Positions 45,088 to 55,594 are shown, counted from the stretch's first letter. The stretch is DNA of 64,000 bases from an uncultured bacterium (GCA_905214715.1 CAJMMT010000011.1:38988-102987), one strand, 5' to 3'. Numbers and translations are program-made. Notes: a model not told the origin generated them from the letters alone.

Positions 45088-46451
45088 TGCGCGCTTACAT
45101 TGGCAGACTGCAGCTCGTCAGGCAATTGTTCAAGCTCAGCCTTTTCGTTCTTGTTGTCTTTATGTGTAACGGCGTGCCGGCTTACCGACAGCATGATACC
45201 GATAGCCGCGCTCATGACCAGAATCGAGGTGCCACCCTTCGATATCAGGGGCAACGGCTGGCCCGACACAGGGGCCACTCCGGTAACTATAGCCATGTGG
45301 GCAAGAGCCTGCAGCACAATCAACACGGCGCACCCCAATATCAGGAACGCCGGGAAAGCCCTCCGGCAGAAATAGGCTATCATTCCGGCTCTGGCAAGCA
45401 ACCATAGATATAGCACCACCAGAACCGTACCCCCGATGAAGCCGGTATCCTCCACTATTATGCTGTAGATGTAATCAGAGAAAGCCAGCGGCAGACGCGC
45501 GCTCTCGCGTGAGTTTCCGGGTCCCTGACCGAAAAGGCCGCCGTTAGCCTGGGCGAAGTTGGCCATTATTACCTGACGGTTCATGTCGTCGATGGGGTCT
45601 TCGGGATGAACACCCTCTATATATCGCGAGAAACGCCCTTTATGTGTATCCGCTCTACCCTCGCCCGACCTGCTTGCCGATACCGCACCGCTGGTTTGCA
45701 TCTCCTGAAACTCGCGTGCCGAATCATCGTGGTCCATGTACTTCACCATGCCGAGCACGCCGGCCGCAAGACCATAGCAAACCAACACCACCCCCAGCTT
45801 CTTCAAAGGAACATAACCGATAAGGAACATACAAAGACTAACACCCATCAGAAGAAGAGTGTTGGTAAGACCGTTTGTCCACAACGAAGCACCGAATACA
45901 AGCACCACCACGGCCACCCAGACCACTCCGCGAGTGGTAACGCCCCCCGGACGCTGGTTCTTGGCCATGATCGAGGCAAGCAGAATAACCACAGTGAGTT
46001 TGACAATCTCGGCCGGCTGCACGGTAAATCCGGCTATGCTTATGGCACGCTGGGCACCGTTGATCTCCACCCCGAATTTACTCGATATCCAGAGAAGACC
46101 GAGCGAGAGTATCGCCAAAGGCCACGCATAGTGCGAGAAATATTTGTAATGAACCTTCTGCAGCCATAACACCAGCAACAGACCGGCACCAAGGAAAATG
46201 CTGTGGCGTACCAGCGGTGCATAGACGTTGCTGGCCACGACTTCAGTGCTCGATGCCGAAAAAAGCTCCACCACCGAAAATACGAGCAACGAAAGGTATA
46301 TGCCCCAGATAAAGGGGTCTGTCTTATAGGTACGCAGACCTTTGGCCGCCACAACGGGGCTCTTGCGGCGCGCCCTCGGTCTGGCGGATGCGGTTCCGGC
46401 AGGGACACCGTCGATGGTCTCGTTTATGATAATCTCTTCGTCAGGATTCAT
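45084..46451 (-). CDS. ftsW: Lipid II polymerase / division protein FtsW
   Basis: SEDS-family peptidoglycan glycosyltransferase of the septum, 455 residues with about ten membrane segments. A 35-residue charged N terminus precedes the first segment. Family marks include SIAGFTVQPAEIVKL and the C-terminal PLPLISKGGTSI. Context between murD and murG favours FtsW over RodA. Confidence 0.95.
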   Translation of the reverse strand: MNPDEEIIINETIDGVPAGTASARPRARRKSPVVAAKGLRTYKTDPFIWGIYLSLLVFSVVELFSASSTEVVASNVYAPLVRHSIFLGAGLLLVLWLQKVHYKYFSHYAWPLAILSLGLLWISSKFGVEINGAQRAISIAGFTVQPAEIVKLTVVILLASIMAKNQRPGGVTTRGVVWVAVVVLVFGASLWTNGLTNTLLLMGVSLCMFLIGYVPLKKLGVVLVCYGLAAGVLGMVKYMDHDDSAREFQEMQTSGAVSASRSGEGRADTHKGRFSRYIEGVHPEDPIDDMNRQVIMANFAQANGGLFGQGPGNSRESARLPLAFSDYIYSIIVEDTGFIGGTVLVVLYLWLLARAGMIAYFCRRAFPAFLILGCAVLIVLQALAHMAIVTGVAPVSGQPLPLISKGGTSILVMSAAIGIMLSVSRHAVTHKDNKNEKAELEQLPDELQSANVSAQ

Positions 46452-46474
46452 AGGATAGTCATGGGTTATTGTTT

Positions 46475-47821
46475 TTATTTCATGCCGGCTACCGCGGCTT
46501 TGAAACGGTCGCCACGGTCTTCGTAGCTGTTAAACAGGTCGAAGCTGGCGCAGCAGGGCGAAAGGAGCACGGTGTCGCCTTCCGAGGCCAGCTCTCGACA
46601 GGCACGCATGGCGTCGTCAAGTGAATGGGTATCGCGTATTTCGGGCACCTTGCCACTGAAAAATTCAAGTATCTTGCTGTTATCCACCCCCATCGCCACT
46701 ATAGCCTTTACCTTTTCCCTTACCAGCGGTTCAATCTCGGAATAATCGTTACCTTTATCCTTACCGCCGAGAATAAGCACGGTAGGAGCGTTCATGCTCT
46801 CCAGAGCATACCATGTGGAATTCACGTTGGTGGCCTTGGAGTCGTTCACATAGCGCACGCCGTCGATAGTTCCGGCATATTCAAGGCGATGTTCCACGGC
46901 CTCGAAATCCTCCAGGCTCTTTCTTATTTCCTCTTTTCTGAGGTGAAGCACCGAAGCCGACAGTCCGGCCGCCATCGAATTATACAGATTATGCAGACCG
47001 GCCAGCGAGAGTTTGTCGCGCGGAATCTCCCATACGCTGTCGGGGGTATCGAAATGAACTATGCCTCTGTCGTCGGTCCAGGCCGCCGCACCTTCCTGCC
47101 AATGTTCGGAGAAGGGGAGACGCATGGCCTCGCTCTGCACCTGGCGCACCTGTTCGGCCACTATCGGGTCGTCCATCCAGTATATGAAACAGTCATCGGC
47201 CGTCTGGTTGCGCAATATGCGGAATTTGGCGGCGGTGTAGAGTTCCATCTTGTGGTCGTAACGGTCCATATGGTCCGGAGTGATGTTGAGAATCACAGCC
47301 ACGTTAGCCTTGAAATCATACATGTTTTCAAGCTGGAAGCTGGAAAGTTCTATCACATATACCGAGTGGGGATCTTCGGCCACCTGCAACGCCAGACTCT
47401 TTCCGACGTTTCCGGCCAGACCTACATCAATACCGGCCTCTTTTAGAATATGATAGGTGAGCAGGGTAGTGGTAGTCTTGCCATTGGATCCTGTTATGCA
47501 TACCATCCGGGCATCGGTAAACCATCCTGCGAACTCTATTTCAGAAACAACTGGAATCCCTTTCTCCACACATGCCTTCACAAGGGGGGCCGTAGGAGGT
47601 ATGCCCGGACTCTTTACAACATAATCGGCTGTCAGTATTTTATCGCATGAATGTCCACCCTCCTCATGAGGAATGGCACGGGCATCGAGGGCATCGATAT
47701 ATTTCCGGGCCGGTTTGCCCGAATCGCTGACAAGAACCTCCATACCGAGTTTACGGCCGAGCACGGCGGCACCGACACCACTCTCGCCGCAACCGAGAAC
47801 GGCAAGAAATTTCCCCTTCAT
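46475..47821 (-). CDS. murD: UDP-N-acetylmuramoylalanine-D-glutamate ligase
   Basis: Adds D-Glu to UDP-MurNAc-L-Ala. Start at MKGKFLAVLGCGESG gives 448 residues, the family size, and is preceded by AGGAAGG; the frame is open to 47905 but that extension has no family similarity. ATP loop ITGSNGKTTTTLL (109-121). It follows mraY by 80 nt. Confidence 0.96.
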   Translation of the reverse strand: MKGKFLAVLGCGESGVGAAVLGRKLGMEVLVSDSGKPARKYIDALDARAIPHEEGGHSCDKILTADYVVKSPGIPPTAPLVKACVEKGIPVVSEIEFAGWFTDARMVCITGSNGKTTTTLLTYHILKEAGIDVGLAGNVGKSLALQVAEDPHSVYVIELSSFQLENMYDFKANVAVILNITPDHMDRYDHKMELYTAAKFRILRNQTADDCFIYWMDDPIVAEQVRQVQSEAMRLPFSEHWQEGAAAWTDDRGIVHFDTPDSVWEIPRDKLSLAGLHNLYNSMAAGLSASVLHLRKEEIRKSLEDFEAVEHRLEYAGTIDGVRYVNDSKATNVNSTWYALESMNAPTVLILGGKDKGNDYSEIEPLVREKVKAIVAMGVDNSKILEFFSGKVPEIRDTHSLDDAMRACRELASEGDTVLLSPCCASFDLFNSYEDRGDRFKAAVAGMK

Positions 47822-47901
47822 ATCATCTTCCTTCCTAATCATTTTTTCTTTTTTTATATCTGATCCGGCATACAAAATTCTCTCTTTCCTGCCGGCGCGT
47901 G

Positions 47902-49167
47902 TCATCTCAGTTTAAGGGTTGCGAAAGTCAGGGCGGCCAAAAGGATACCTACAATCCAGAAACGGGTTACTATCTTGGATTCCGGAATAGGAGCCTTAGG
48001 CATGTTGACCAGACACTTTATAGAGCCATCGCCGGCTTTCTGGAAATGGTGGTGGAGGGGAGTCATCTTGAAAACACGTCTGCCTTCACCATATTTGCGT
48101 TTGGTGAACTTGAAATATGCCACCTGGAGAATCACCGAGAGATCCTCCACAAAGAAAATGAGACAAAGCAGAGGTATCAGCAGCTCCTTTCGTATCAGAA
48201 TAGCGAATACAGCCAATATGCCTCCGAGAGTCAGCGAGCCCGTATCGCCCATGAACACCTGAGCCGGAAAGGCATTGTACCAAAGGAAGCCAACCAAGGC
48301 CCCGATGAAGGCCGACGCAAAGACCACCATCTCTTCAGTACCGGGTATATACATGATATTCAGGTATCCGGAATATATCACGTTGGAGCCGAGATAAGCC
48401 ATTATGGCCAATGCCAGCCCTATTATCGCAGAAGTCCCGGCACATAACCCGTCGAGGCCGTCGGTAAGATTGGCTCCGTTGGAGACAGCCGTAACCACGA
48501 TTATGACCACAGCCACGAATATCAGCCATCCCATTGTCTGCGCGGCATGTTTGTCGGGAACCCACGAGGTTATCCACTCATAGTTGAAGTTGTTGTTCTT
48601 CACGAAAGGGATAGTGGTCTGCGGTGTTTTTTCAAAGTTATATGAATGGACCACTTCCGTATGGTCGGGATCAGTCTGGACCTCCATGTTCTCGCTCATG
48701 ACAATCTGGGGAGACAGCCACATCGTGACACCCACGACCAGTCCGAGTCCTACCTGGCCTATAACCTTGTACTTCCCCTTCAGGCCATCCTTATTGTGGT
48801 ATTTGAGTTTGCGGTAATCATCAAGGAAACCTATGGCGCCCATCCACACGGTCGCGAGAATGAGCAGAACCATATATACATTGAGAAGATTGCCCACCAG
48901 CAGGCAGGGTAGCAGTATGGCGATTATTATCAAGACTCCGCCCATAGTGGGGGTCCCGGTCTTTTTCATCTGCCCCTCGAGACCCAGATTCCTTACGACC
49001 TCGCCCACCTGCATACGCTGCAGCCGCGCGATAACCTTATGGCCTGAAAAGAGAGCTATCAGTAGCGCCAGGGTGAAAGCCGCCGCCGCCCTGAACGTTA
49101 TGAAATCCATAAGTCCCTTGCCGGGGAAATCATAACCATCAAGTATCTTGAAAAGTGAATACAGCAT
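47902..49167 (-). CDS. mraY: Phospho-N-acetylmuramoyl-pentapeptide transferase
   Basis: Integral membrane enzyme that makes lipid I. 421 residues with about ten membrane segments, the acidic GFLDDYRKLKYH motif, NGANLTDGLDGLCAG and the C-terminal MTPLHHHFQKAG. A loop of about 60 residues between segments (around 150-210) is longer than in E. coli, as in other Bacteroidetes. Confidence 0.97.
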   Translation of the reverse strand: MLYSLFKILDGYDFPGKGLMDFITFRAAAAFTLALLIALFSGHKVIARLQRMQVGEVVRNLGLEGQMKKTGTPTMGGVLIIIAILLPCLLVGNLLNVYMVLLILATVWMGAIGFLDDYRKLKYHNKDGLKGKYKVIGQVGLGLVVGVTMWLSPQIVMSENMEVQTDPDHTEVVHSYNFEKTPQTTIPFVKNNNFNYEWITSWVPDKHAAQTMGWLIFVAVVIIVVTAVSNGANLTDGLDGLCAGTSAIIGLALAIMAYLGSNVIYSGYLNIMYIPGTEEMVVFASAFIGALVGFLWYNAFPAQVFMGDTGSLTLGGILAVFAILIRKELLIPLLCLIFFVEDLSVILQVAYFKFTKRKYGEGRRVFKMTPLHHHFQKAGDGSIKCLVNMPKAPIPESKIVTRFWIVGILLAALTFATLKLR

Positions 49168-49201
49168 TTTTTATTTGTTTTCAAATGTCGGAGACTGTGG
49201 C

Positions 49202-50662
49202 TCAGAGTTCGGCAAGTGCCGCCTGTACCTCTTCACGGTCGTCGAAATGATGACGCACACCCTTTATTTCCTGATATGGCTCATGCCCCTTTCCGGCAAC
49301 AAGAATCACCTCGCCGGGCTTCGCCATCTGCACAGCCGCGCGTATGGCCTCGCGACGGTCCGATATGCAGAGTGTACGGCGTAACTCTTCGCCGCTGAGT
49401 CCCTGACGCATTTCAGCTATTATTGCGTCTGGTTCCTCGTCGCGTGGATTGTCGGAGGTCAGTATAAGCCGGTCGCTGCGGCAAGCGGCTTCCTGGGCCA
49501 TCATGGGGCGCTTTCCATGGTCACGGTTTCCTCCGGCGCCCACCACGGTTATTATACCGCCGTCAGAGCCGACTATCTCGCGTATCGTGTCGAGTACGTT
49601 TACCAGCGCATCGGGAGTGTGGGCATAGTCGACAATCGCGGTAACGCCGTTGGCCGAGCGAAAAGACTGGAATCTGCCGGCGACGGGCACCAGACGGCTC
49701 ATGTTTACCAACACCTCCTCGGAGTCGAAACCGGTAAGCACGGCTGCGCCGTATACGGCTGTAAGGTTATAGGCATTGAAACGTCCGGTAAAGCGCACCT
49801 CGACCTCGCGGTTGTTGAGCATAAGCAACGTTCCGTCAAGACGGCTTTCAAGCACACGCCCGCGGAAGTCTGCATCGGAGCGCAGGGAATATGTGTAGAC
49901 ACGCGCACGTGTGTTCTGCACCATGACGCGCCCGGCCTTGTCATCTATATTCACAAGGGCGAAAGCCTCCGGGGGCAACATGTCGAAAAAGGATTTCTTG
50001 GCCCGCATGTAATTGTCCACAGTCCCGTGGTAGTCCAGATGGTCGCGCGTAAGGTTGGAGAATACGCCACCGGCGAAGGTAAGACCCGAAATACGATGCT
50101 GGGCGGCCGCGTGGCTCGACACCTCCATGAAGGCATAATCACACCCGGCCTCCACCATCCGCGCGAGCAGACTGTTGAGGTTCAGAGGGTCGGGAGTGGT
50201 ATGGGTGGAAGGCTCGGCTTTGTCGCCTATATAGTTGCAGACCGTAGAGAGCAAGCCAGCTCGATACCCCTCGAGCTTGGCCATTTCATAGAGCAGGGTA
50301 GCGGTGGTTGTCTTGCCGTTGGTGCCGGTAACGCCCACAAGCTTGAGTTTGGACGAAGGATGCCCATACCAGGCCGAAGCCAGATGGCCCAACGCATCGG
50401 CCGAATCGGCAACACGTATATATGTAACCCCGGGATCGAGCACCTGCGGAAGCTCTTCGCAGACAATCGCCCCTACATGGGTAGAGGTAACTACAGGGAT
50501 ATATTTATGGCCGTCGGTATTTGTGCCGCGCACGGCCACGAAAAGCCCCTCTTTCTCTGCTTTGCGGGAGTCGGAGGCAACGCCAACAATATTCCGGTCT
50601 ACAGGACCGACAACCTCGACTGTATCGAGGTCTTCAAGAAGGGTAGAAAGTTTCTGTGTCAT
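49202..50662 (-). CDS. murE: UDP-MurNAc-tripeptide synthetase (meso-diaminopimelate adding)
   Basis: Adds the third stem residue. The 486-residue Mur ligase has ATP loop [12 protein letters not shown] (110-121) and the DNPR motif in [12 protein letters not shown], which marks meso-diaminopimelate specificity over lysine. It lies 6 nt after ftsI. Confidence 0.96.
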   Translation of the reverse strand: MTQKLSTLLEDLDTVEVVGPVDRNIVGVASDSRKAEKEGLFVAVRGTNTDGHKYIPVVTSTHVGAIVCEELPQVLDPGVTYIRVADSADALGHLASAWYGHPSSKLKLVGVTGTNGKTTTATLLYEMAKLEGYRAGLLSTVCNYIGDKAEPSTHTTPDPLNLNSLLARMVEAGCDYAFMEVSSHAAAQHRISGLTFAGGVFSNLTRDHLDYHGTVDNYMRAKKSFFDMLPPEAFALVNIDDKAGRVMVQNTRARVYTYSLRSDADFRGRVLESRLDGTLLMLNNREVEVRFTGRFNAYNLTAVYGAAVLTGFDSEEVLVNMSRLVPVAGRFQSFRSANGVTAIVDYAHTPDALVNVLDTIREIVGSDGGIITVVGAGGNRDHGKRPMMAQEAACRSDRLILTSDNPRDEEPDAIIAEMRQGLSGEELRRTLCISDRREAIRAAVQMAKPGEVILVAGKGHEPYQEIKGVRHHFDDREEVQAALAEL

Positions 50663-50668
50663 ATCTAT

Positions 50669-52789
50669 TCAGATTTTCAGATTCAAAGTAATGGTAGACC
50701 CTCTGCGGATAAACTCTCCGGGAGGGATCGACTGTGAAACCACATGACCGACACCGTTGACGACCACGTTGAGTCCTCTTGACTCAAGGGTTCTCACGGC
50801 AGACGCCACATCGAAACCCTTTACATCGGGTACGGTATTGTTGTTTACAGGAGAAGAGGTCTTGACTTTGCGTACGCCGGTTCCGAGCGCGCGGCCTATC
50901 TGTCGGGCCTCGGCCTTGGTGGCGGCCGCCACCATCGGCAGTCTGCGGTCCGGAGTCTGGTCCATAGGCACTTCGGTGTCGAAGAATCCACGGGCATACA
51001 TCTTCAGGGCCACATTCTTGACAACCTGTCCTGAGGTACGGTTGGCGCTTGTGCCGCTCGGGCCGAGTATCAGGGCCATACATGAATAGCGGGGATTGTC
51101 ATATGGGAAATATCCGGCGAAGGCATAACGGCGTTTGGAACGGTCATAACCGCCGGCCCCCACAGGGTAGGCGGTGCCGGTTTTGCCCACGATCCTTACC
51201 CGGTCGTCGCGCACGGCGCGGGCCGTACCATGCTCGCCCCAGACTACTTCCTGCAGACACTCGCCCACTTTCCGGGCGGTTTCCTCGCTGCATATACGGT
51301 CGCGTATGTATGTGATGGGCAATATGGAGTCGTGCCCCTCGGCGTCGCGATAGGCGCGCACAAGATGAGGGCGCACATACCGTCCCTTGTTCGCTATCGC
51401 ATTGTATATGGATAACGTATACAGCGGAGGTATCTCGGTATTGTAACCATAGGCCTGCCGGGCCAGATCAAGGTGACGCGCCGTCATCGTTATGTTCAGG
51501 CCCGAAGGCGTGCGGTCTGTAAGTCTGCGAATATTCGGCACACATTCGCCGGCGATACCGGTATGCATTGGCTCGAAGAAGCCAATAGACGCGAGACGGT
51601 CATAGAACGATGCCGGATCGGAGGCATATTTGCGGAAAATCACACGCGCTATACCGGTATTGCTCGACATCTCGATAACCTGCTTCATAGTCTTCACACC
51701 CGGCGCGTGAGGGTCGGAGGTACGCTGGAAGGGTGAGCAATCCACCACATCGGTAACATTCCTGACCAGACCGTCTTCAAAAGCTATCATCATAGATATC
51801 GGCTTCATTACCGATCCGGGCTCGAAACCGAGCACGGCCCTGTTACGGGCCTCGCCATAGCTGCCGTCGTCGAGCAGCTGCAGGTTGGAAATCGCCTTTA
51901 TCTCGCCCGTCTCCACCTCCATGAGCAGCGCGGTTCCCCATTCGGCGTTGCTCTCCTCGCATATCCTGTGCAGTTCCTGCTCAAGCATGTCCTGTAGGTC
52001 GATATCGATGGTGGTTACAAGGTCAAGTCCGCGCTGTGCCGGAGTAGTCATCCAGCTGCCCACGCCTCGGTTCAGCGCCACTTTCTTCGCGAAACCGGGT
52101 TTGCCGTAAAGCAGTGTGTCGAGGTCTTTCTCAAGTCCGGAATATCCGTGAATCTCACCCGTTTCTCGACACTCGTTCACACGTCCGATGCTACGGTGAG
52201 CCATGCTTCCGTAAGGATACATGCGTATATTGTGTCCCTCCGCATAAAGAGGATTTCGGAAACCGCTCCCCTTGAAACGGTCCAGCAGAGGCCATCCTTT
52301 CATGCGTTCGAAATCCTCCTTGCTCTTGTTGCGGGCCAGGCGCAACGCGCGGGGCCGGTCGTCGGGAGCCTTCTCGAACTCATGGCGCAGACGCGTGCGC
52401 CATGAATACTTGGCAACGCTGTCGGGAGGCATCGAGCCGAGGTTGCGGCGACGCGGATAGTAATAGTCGAGCGAATCGGCGAGAGAATCGATCGCCGACC
52501 AAGGTATAGGGTTAAGCTTCTTGACCTTGTCATGACGAAGGTCAAGTTTCAGGTCATACACTTTCAGATTGCAGGCAAGGATATTGCCGTTGGAGGCAAG
52601 GATATTGCCCCTTTCCGGCGGTATCGTGTCGATTTTAGACAGCTCGCGGCGCGCCCTTTCGTTCCAGGCGCGGGCGTCTATCACCGTGTTCTGGAACAGC
52701 TTGCCGACAATTATCACCGCCACAAGGAAAAAGAAAGCGGAGATAAAGCCGTATCGTTTCAGTATGTTTTTCTTATTGTTCTGTTTCAT
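50669..52789 (-). CDS. ftsI: Penicillin-binding protein 3 (FtsI) with PASTA domain
   Basis: Septal peptidoglycan transpeptidase. The 706 residues give one membrane segment (about 14-33), a dimerisation domain, and the transpeptidase set S326-x-x-K329 (EPGSVMKP), S375-x-N377 (SSNTG) and K536-T-G (GKTGTAY). A C-terminal PASTA domain (about 645-706, VPDVKGFDVASAVRTLES) would bind muropeptides. It partners with FtsW encoded nearby. Confidence 0.96.
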   Translation of the reverse strand: MKQNNKKNILKRYGFISAFFFLVAVIIVGKLFQNTVIDARAWNERARRELSKIDTIPPERGNILASNGNILACNLKVYDLKLDLRHDKVKKLNPIPWSAIDSLADSLDYYYPRRRNLGSMPPDSVAKYSWRTRLRHEFEKAPDDRPRALRLARNKSKEDFERMKGWPLLDRFKGSGFRNPLYAEGHNIRMYPYGSMAHRSIGRVNECRETGEIHGYSGLEKDLDTLLYGKPGFAKKVALNRGVGSWMTTPAQRGLDLVTTIDIDLQDMLEQELHRICEESNAEWGTALLMEVETGEIKAISNLQLLDDGSYGEARNRAVLGFEPGSVMKPISMMIAFEDGLVRNVTDVVDCSPFQRTSDPHAPGVKTMKQVIEMSSNTGIARVIFRKYASDPASFYDRLASIGFFEPMHTGIAGECVPNIRRLTDRTPSGLNITMTARHLDLARQAYGYNTEIPPLYTLSIYNAIANKGRYVRPHLVRAYRDAEGHDSILPITYIRDRICSEETARKVGECLQEVVWGEHGTARAVRDDRVRIVGKTGTAYPVGAGGYDRSKRRYAFAGYFPYDNPRYSCMALILGPSGTSANRTSGQVVKNVALKMYARGFFDTEVPMDQTPDRRLPMVAAATKAEARQIGRALGTGVRKVKTSSPVNNNTVPDVKGFDVASAVRTLESRGLNVVVNGVGHVVSQSIPPGEFIRRGSTITLNLKI

Positions 52790-52824
52790 CGGTCAGACAG
52801 GAGTTCTCTTGTCAAAAAAATGGG

Positions 52825-53193
52825 CTATCTGGTTCTTTCCACCTCCACAGCCGGCTCTTCGCGGAAAATGAGGCCGAGCTTTTTCTCCTCGACCATCCGC
52901 ATCATTTCGGTTTCGCGTATAAGCGACATATACTGGGCCTTCTCCTGAAGTTTGGCGCTCTGTGAACGTTGCAGTTCGGTATTAAGAGTGCGTATCTGCT
53001 CCATCTTCGATTTCGTTTTGTAACGCAAACCCATCAACGCAAGTACCACCACTATAACCGGTACCAGCACCCACGCATTGCGGCGGAAGGCATCGAGCGA
53101 CACCGACTGTCCGAAACGCACGTCTTCCACTATTTTACCGAAAGTGGACTTTCTTTTCGGTTGGTTGTCAGGTTTGTTATCAGTATTGGCCAT
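52825..53193 (-). CDS. ftsL: FtsL-like division protein
   Basis: A 122-residue bitopic protein: basic N terminus, one membrane segment (WVLVPVIVVVLALMGLRY, about 41-58) and a periplasmic coiled-coil-like stretch (MEQIRTLNTELQRSQSAKLQ). Sequence is not distinctive; topology and place between rsmH and ftsI make FtsL the best call. Confidence 0.82.
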   Translation of the reverse strand: MANTDNKPDNQPKRKSTFGKIVEDVRFGQSVSLDAFRRNAWVLVPVIVVVLALMGLRYKTKSKMEQIRTLNTELQRSQSAKLQEKAQYMSLIRETEMMRMVEEKKLGLIFREEPAVEVERTR

Positions 53194-53204
53194 CGGTTCT
53201 CAGA

Positions 53205-54152
53205 TTAAAAGCCTGCAGGAGGCCAGGGAAGGGAATTGCGTTCGGCCACCCTCAGTTTCGCCGAACGTGAACGCGGATTAACAGCCACTTCCTCATCGTC
53301 GGCTACCACCGGCGAACGGGTAATTCTCTTCCAGGGGGAAGGGGTCTCCCCGTAGATATCATGGCTGGCGGTCTTCATCGGATCGGCGTACCCGGTCTTT
53401 ATAAAGCTCTTTATTAGCCGGTCTTCTCCCGAATGATAGGAGAGAACCGCTATTCGTCCGCCGGTTTTCACCACGTAGTCGGCCTGGTCCAGAAGATCAT
53501 TGAGAGCGCCCAATTCGTCATTGACCATTATGCGCAGCATCTGGAACACCTGAGCCAGGTCTTTTTTCAACGACTTGGGATTCAATACCGGTTCAAGAGC
53601 CTTTGCAAGGGAACCTGTGGTCATTACTGTCTCTTTCTGCCGCGCCGCAAGAATCGCCTTTACGATTGAGGGGATCTTCTTCAAGTCGGTATATTTTTCA
53701 ATAGCGTTCCTTAGGGATTCCTCATCGAAATCGGCGAGAAGATCAGCCGCAGTCCTACCGGCGTTCCGGTTCATCCGCATGTCGAGCGGAGCGTCTTCAC
53801 GGAAAGAGAAGCCACGCCCGGCTTCATCAAAATGATGGAACGAGACTCCGAGGTCGGCCAGTATGCCGTCTACCTTATCGATACCGTAGTATCTCAGAAA
53901 ATTGTAAAGATACCTGAAGTTCGAATTAACGAATATGAAACGCGGATCGTCGGGTATATTACGACGTGCGTCGGCATCCTGATCGAAACCCAGCAGCCGG
54001 CCCTTTGAAGAAAGACGTTCGAGTATGGCCCGGGAGTGGCCCGCGCCACCCATCGTGCAATCCACGTAAACGCCATCAGGGTCGGTAATCAGCAAGTTGA
54101 CGGTAGGCTCCAGCAACGCCGGTATATGGTAGGGGAGATGTGTGTCCATCAA
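53205..54152 (-). CDS. rsmH: 16S rRNA (cytosine-1402-N4)-methyltransferase
   Basis: Methylates C1402 in the ribosomal P site. The 315-residue SAM enzyme has VDCTMGGAGHSRAILERL, ADLGVSFHHFDEAGRGFSF and VLSYHSGEDRLIKSF. It is the first gene of the dcw cluster here; mraZ, which usually precedes it, is not present in the 266-bp gap upstream. Confidence 0.97.
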   Translation of the reverse strand: MMDTHLPYHIPALLEPTVNLLITDPDGVYVDCTMGGAGHSRAILERLSSKGRLLGFDQDADARRNIPDDPRFIFVNSNFRYLYNFLRYYGIDKVDGILADLGVSFHHFDEAGRGFSFREDAPLDMRMNRNAGRTAADLLADFDEESLRNAIEKYTDLKKIPSIVKAILAARQKETVMTTGSLAKALEPVLNPKSLKKDLAQVFQMLRIMVNDELGALNDLLDQADYVVKTGGRIAVLSYHSGEDRLIKSFIKTGYADPMKTASHDIYGETPSPWKRITRSPVVADDEEVAVNPRSRSAKLRVAERNSLPWPPAGF

Positions 54153-54269
54153 TTAGGGGTATTTAGGTTGTAAAATTACTCAAAACCTATGTTATTATAT
54201 ACCCGTTGTCTGAGATAAATTCTCAAAAAACCTAAAAAAGTTATTGACAAGGGTGGAAATCAGGGGCAA

Positions 54270-54303
54270 CGGGGCTATTTTATCCCCGCTTCAACGGGGG
54301 ATA
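54270..54303. promoter_or_regulatory. Two mutually exclusive hairpins upstream of rsmH
   Basis: CGGGG (54270-54274) can pair with CCCCG (54284-54288), or TATCCCCG (54281-54288) can pair with CGGGGGATA (54295-54303) with one bulged G. Both use the same CCCCG. The segment lies 118-151 nt upstream of rsmH. Confidence 0.35.
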
Positions 54304-54383
54304 CCCGACAGAGAGGAAAGCGATCTTCGTTTAAAAGAAACTTCGGGATGGAGAGAGGGAAAAACTAAAAAAGTGCAATTATT

Positions 54384-54414
54384 GTTGAATATTACATTAT
54401 TTTGCATATATTTG
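54384..54414 (+). promoter_or_regulatory. Promoter abutting the glycosyltransferase start codon
   Basis: GTTG (54384-54387), 19 nt, TATATTTG (54407-54414, exact -7). Transcription would begin at about 54419-54421, the ATG itself. Confidence 0.6.
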
Positions 54415-54418
54415 CATT

Positions 54419-55594
54419 ATGAAGATTGGGTTTGACGCAAAGAGAGCCGTCTGCAATATGACAGGACTCGGAAATTACTCAAGACTGGTAGCCGAAGAGG
54501 TTGCCTGTCATTATCCCGATACGACTCTTTATCTTTACACGCCCACCCTGACCGAGGCGCAGAAGCATAACCCGAGGCTGGCGCGTCTCAACACTCTGCC
54601 TAATATAGAGTTCCGTCTGCCATACGGGCTTGGGCCGTTAGGTCATGGCTCCTTATGGCGCTCCGCCGGCATAACACGCCATTTCAAAGCTGACGGACTT
54701 GACCTGTTTCATGGTCTCAGCAACGAATTGCCGCTGAATGCGGCATCATCGGGCATCCCGACAGTAGTTACAATACACGATCTGATTTATCTGCGGCTAC
54801 CGGAATGCTATCCCCTTCTGGATCGGAAGATATACAACTGGAAGTATGGCCAATCGGCACGCAAGGCCACGAGAGTCATAGCCGTAAGCGAGTGCACCCG
54901 CCGCGACCTTGTGGAACTCCATCACGTGGACCCCGGAAAGATAGATGTTATCTATCAGGGATGCGACCCCCAGTTTCAGAATGTGTGCACTCCGGAAACA
55001 ATCGGCTACATACGCCGCAAATATAACCTTCCACCTCGGTATGTCATACAGGTGGGCACCATAGAACGGCGCAAGAACCTGGAGCTGTCGGTAAGGGCCC
55101 TGTCGGCTCTGCCGGCCGACGTGAAACTCGTGGCCGTAGGCCGCGACAACGCATATCTGCCATACATCAGAAAGGTGGCCGCCGGACTCGGAGTGGCCGA
55201 CCGCATAATATTTCTCGAAGGGATTCCCTTCAACGACCTGCCCACATTATATCAGGGTTCCGAGGCAGTTCTTTATCCGTCGCGATACGAAGGATTCGGC
55301 ATACCGGTACTCGAAGGATTACAGAGCCGCCGCCCGGTGATCGCAGCTACCGGAAGCTGCCTTGAAGAGGCCGGCGGCGACGCCGCATGGTATGTAAATC
55401 CCGACGACCCGAAATCAATGGCCGGAATCCTCAACGCCATACTGAGCGGAGAAACAGACCTGAGCGCACGTATCGGACGCGGATTGCAGCAGGCAGCCCG
55501 TTTCGACACTTCGGCCATGGCCGGCAAAATAATGGAAACCTACAGCAAGGCGATAGCCGACTTTTCCAATAACCAGTCGCAATTGAACTCTTGA
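54419..55594 (+). CDS. GT4-type glycosyltransferase
   Basis: A 391-residue cytosolic or membrane-associated glycosyltransferase of the GT-B fold. The N terminus MKIGFDAKRAVCNMTGLGNYSR is typical of a Bacteroidetes group, with the acceptor-side TGLGNYSR. The donor domain has QVGTIERRKNLE and SRYEGFGIPVLEGL, with the E(x7)E pattern. The sugar and acceptor cannot be told from sequence. The next gene starts after 7 nt, so expression is linked to a secreted protein. Confidence 0.85.
   Translation: MKIGFDAKRAVCNMTGLGNYSRLVAEEVACHYPDTTLYLYTPTLTEAQKHNPRLARLNTLPNIEFRLPYGLGPLGHGSLWRSAGITRHFKADGLDLFHGLSNELPLNAASSGIPTVVTIHDLIYLRLPECYPLLDRKIYNWKYGQSARKATRVIAVSECTRRDLVELHHVDPGKIDVIYQGCDPQFQNVCTPETIGYIRRKYNLPPRYVIQVGTIERRKNLELSVRALSALPADVKLVAVGRDNAYLPYIRKVAAGLGVADRIIFLEGIPFNDLPTLYQGSEAVLYPSRYEGFGIPVLEGLQSRRPVIAATGSCLEEAGGDAAWYVNPDDPKSMAGILNAILSGETDLSARIGRGLQQAARFDTSAMAGKIMETYSKAIADFSNNQSQLNS

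Noticed and set aside
47822..47905. Extended N terminus for murD
   Set aside because: The added 28 residues are not family-like. The ATG at 47821 has an AGGAAGG just upstream and starts the nucleotide-binding strand.
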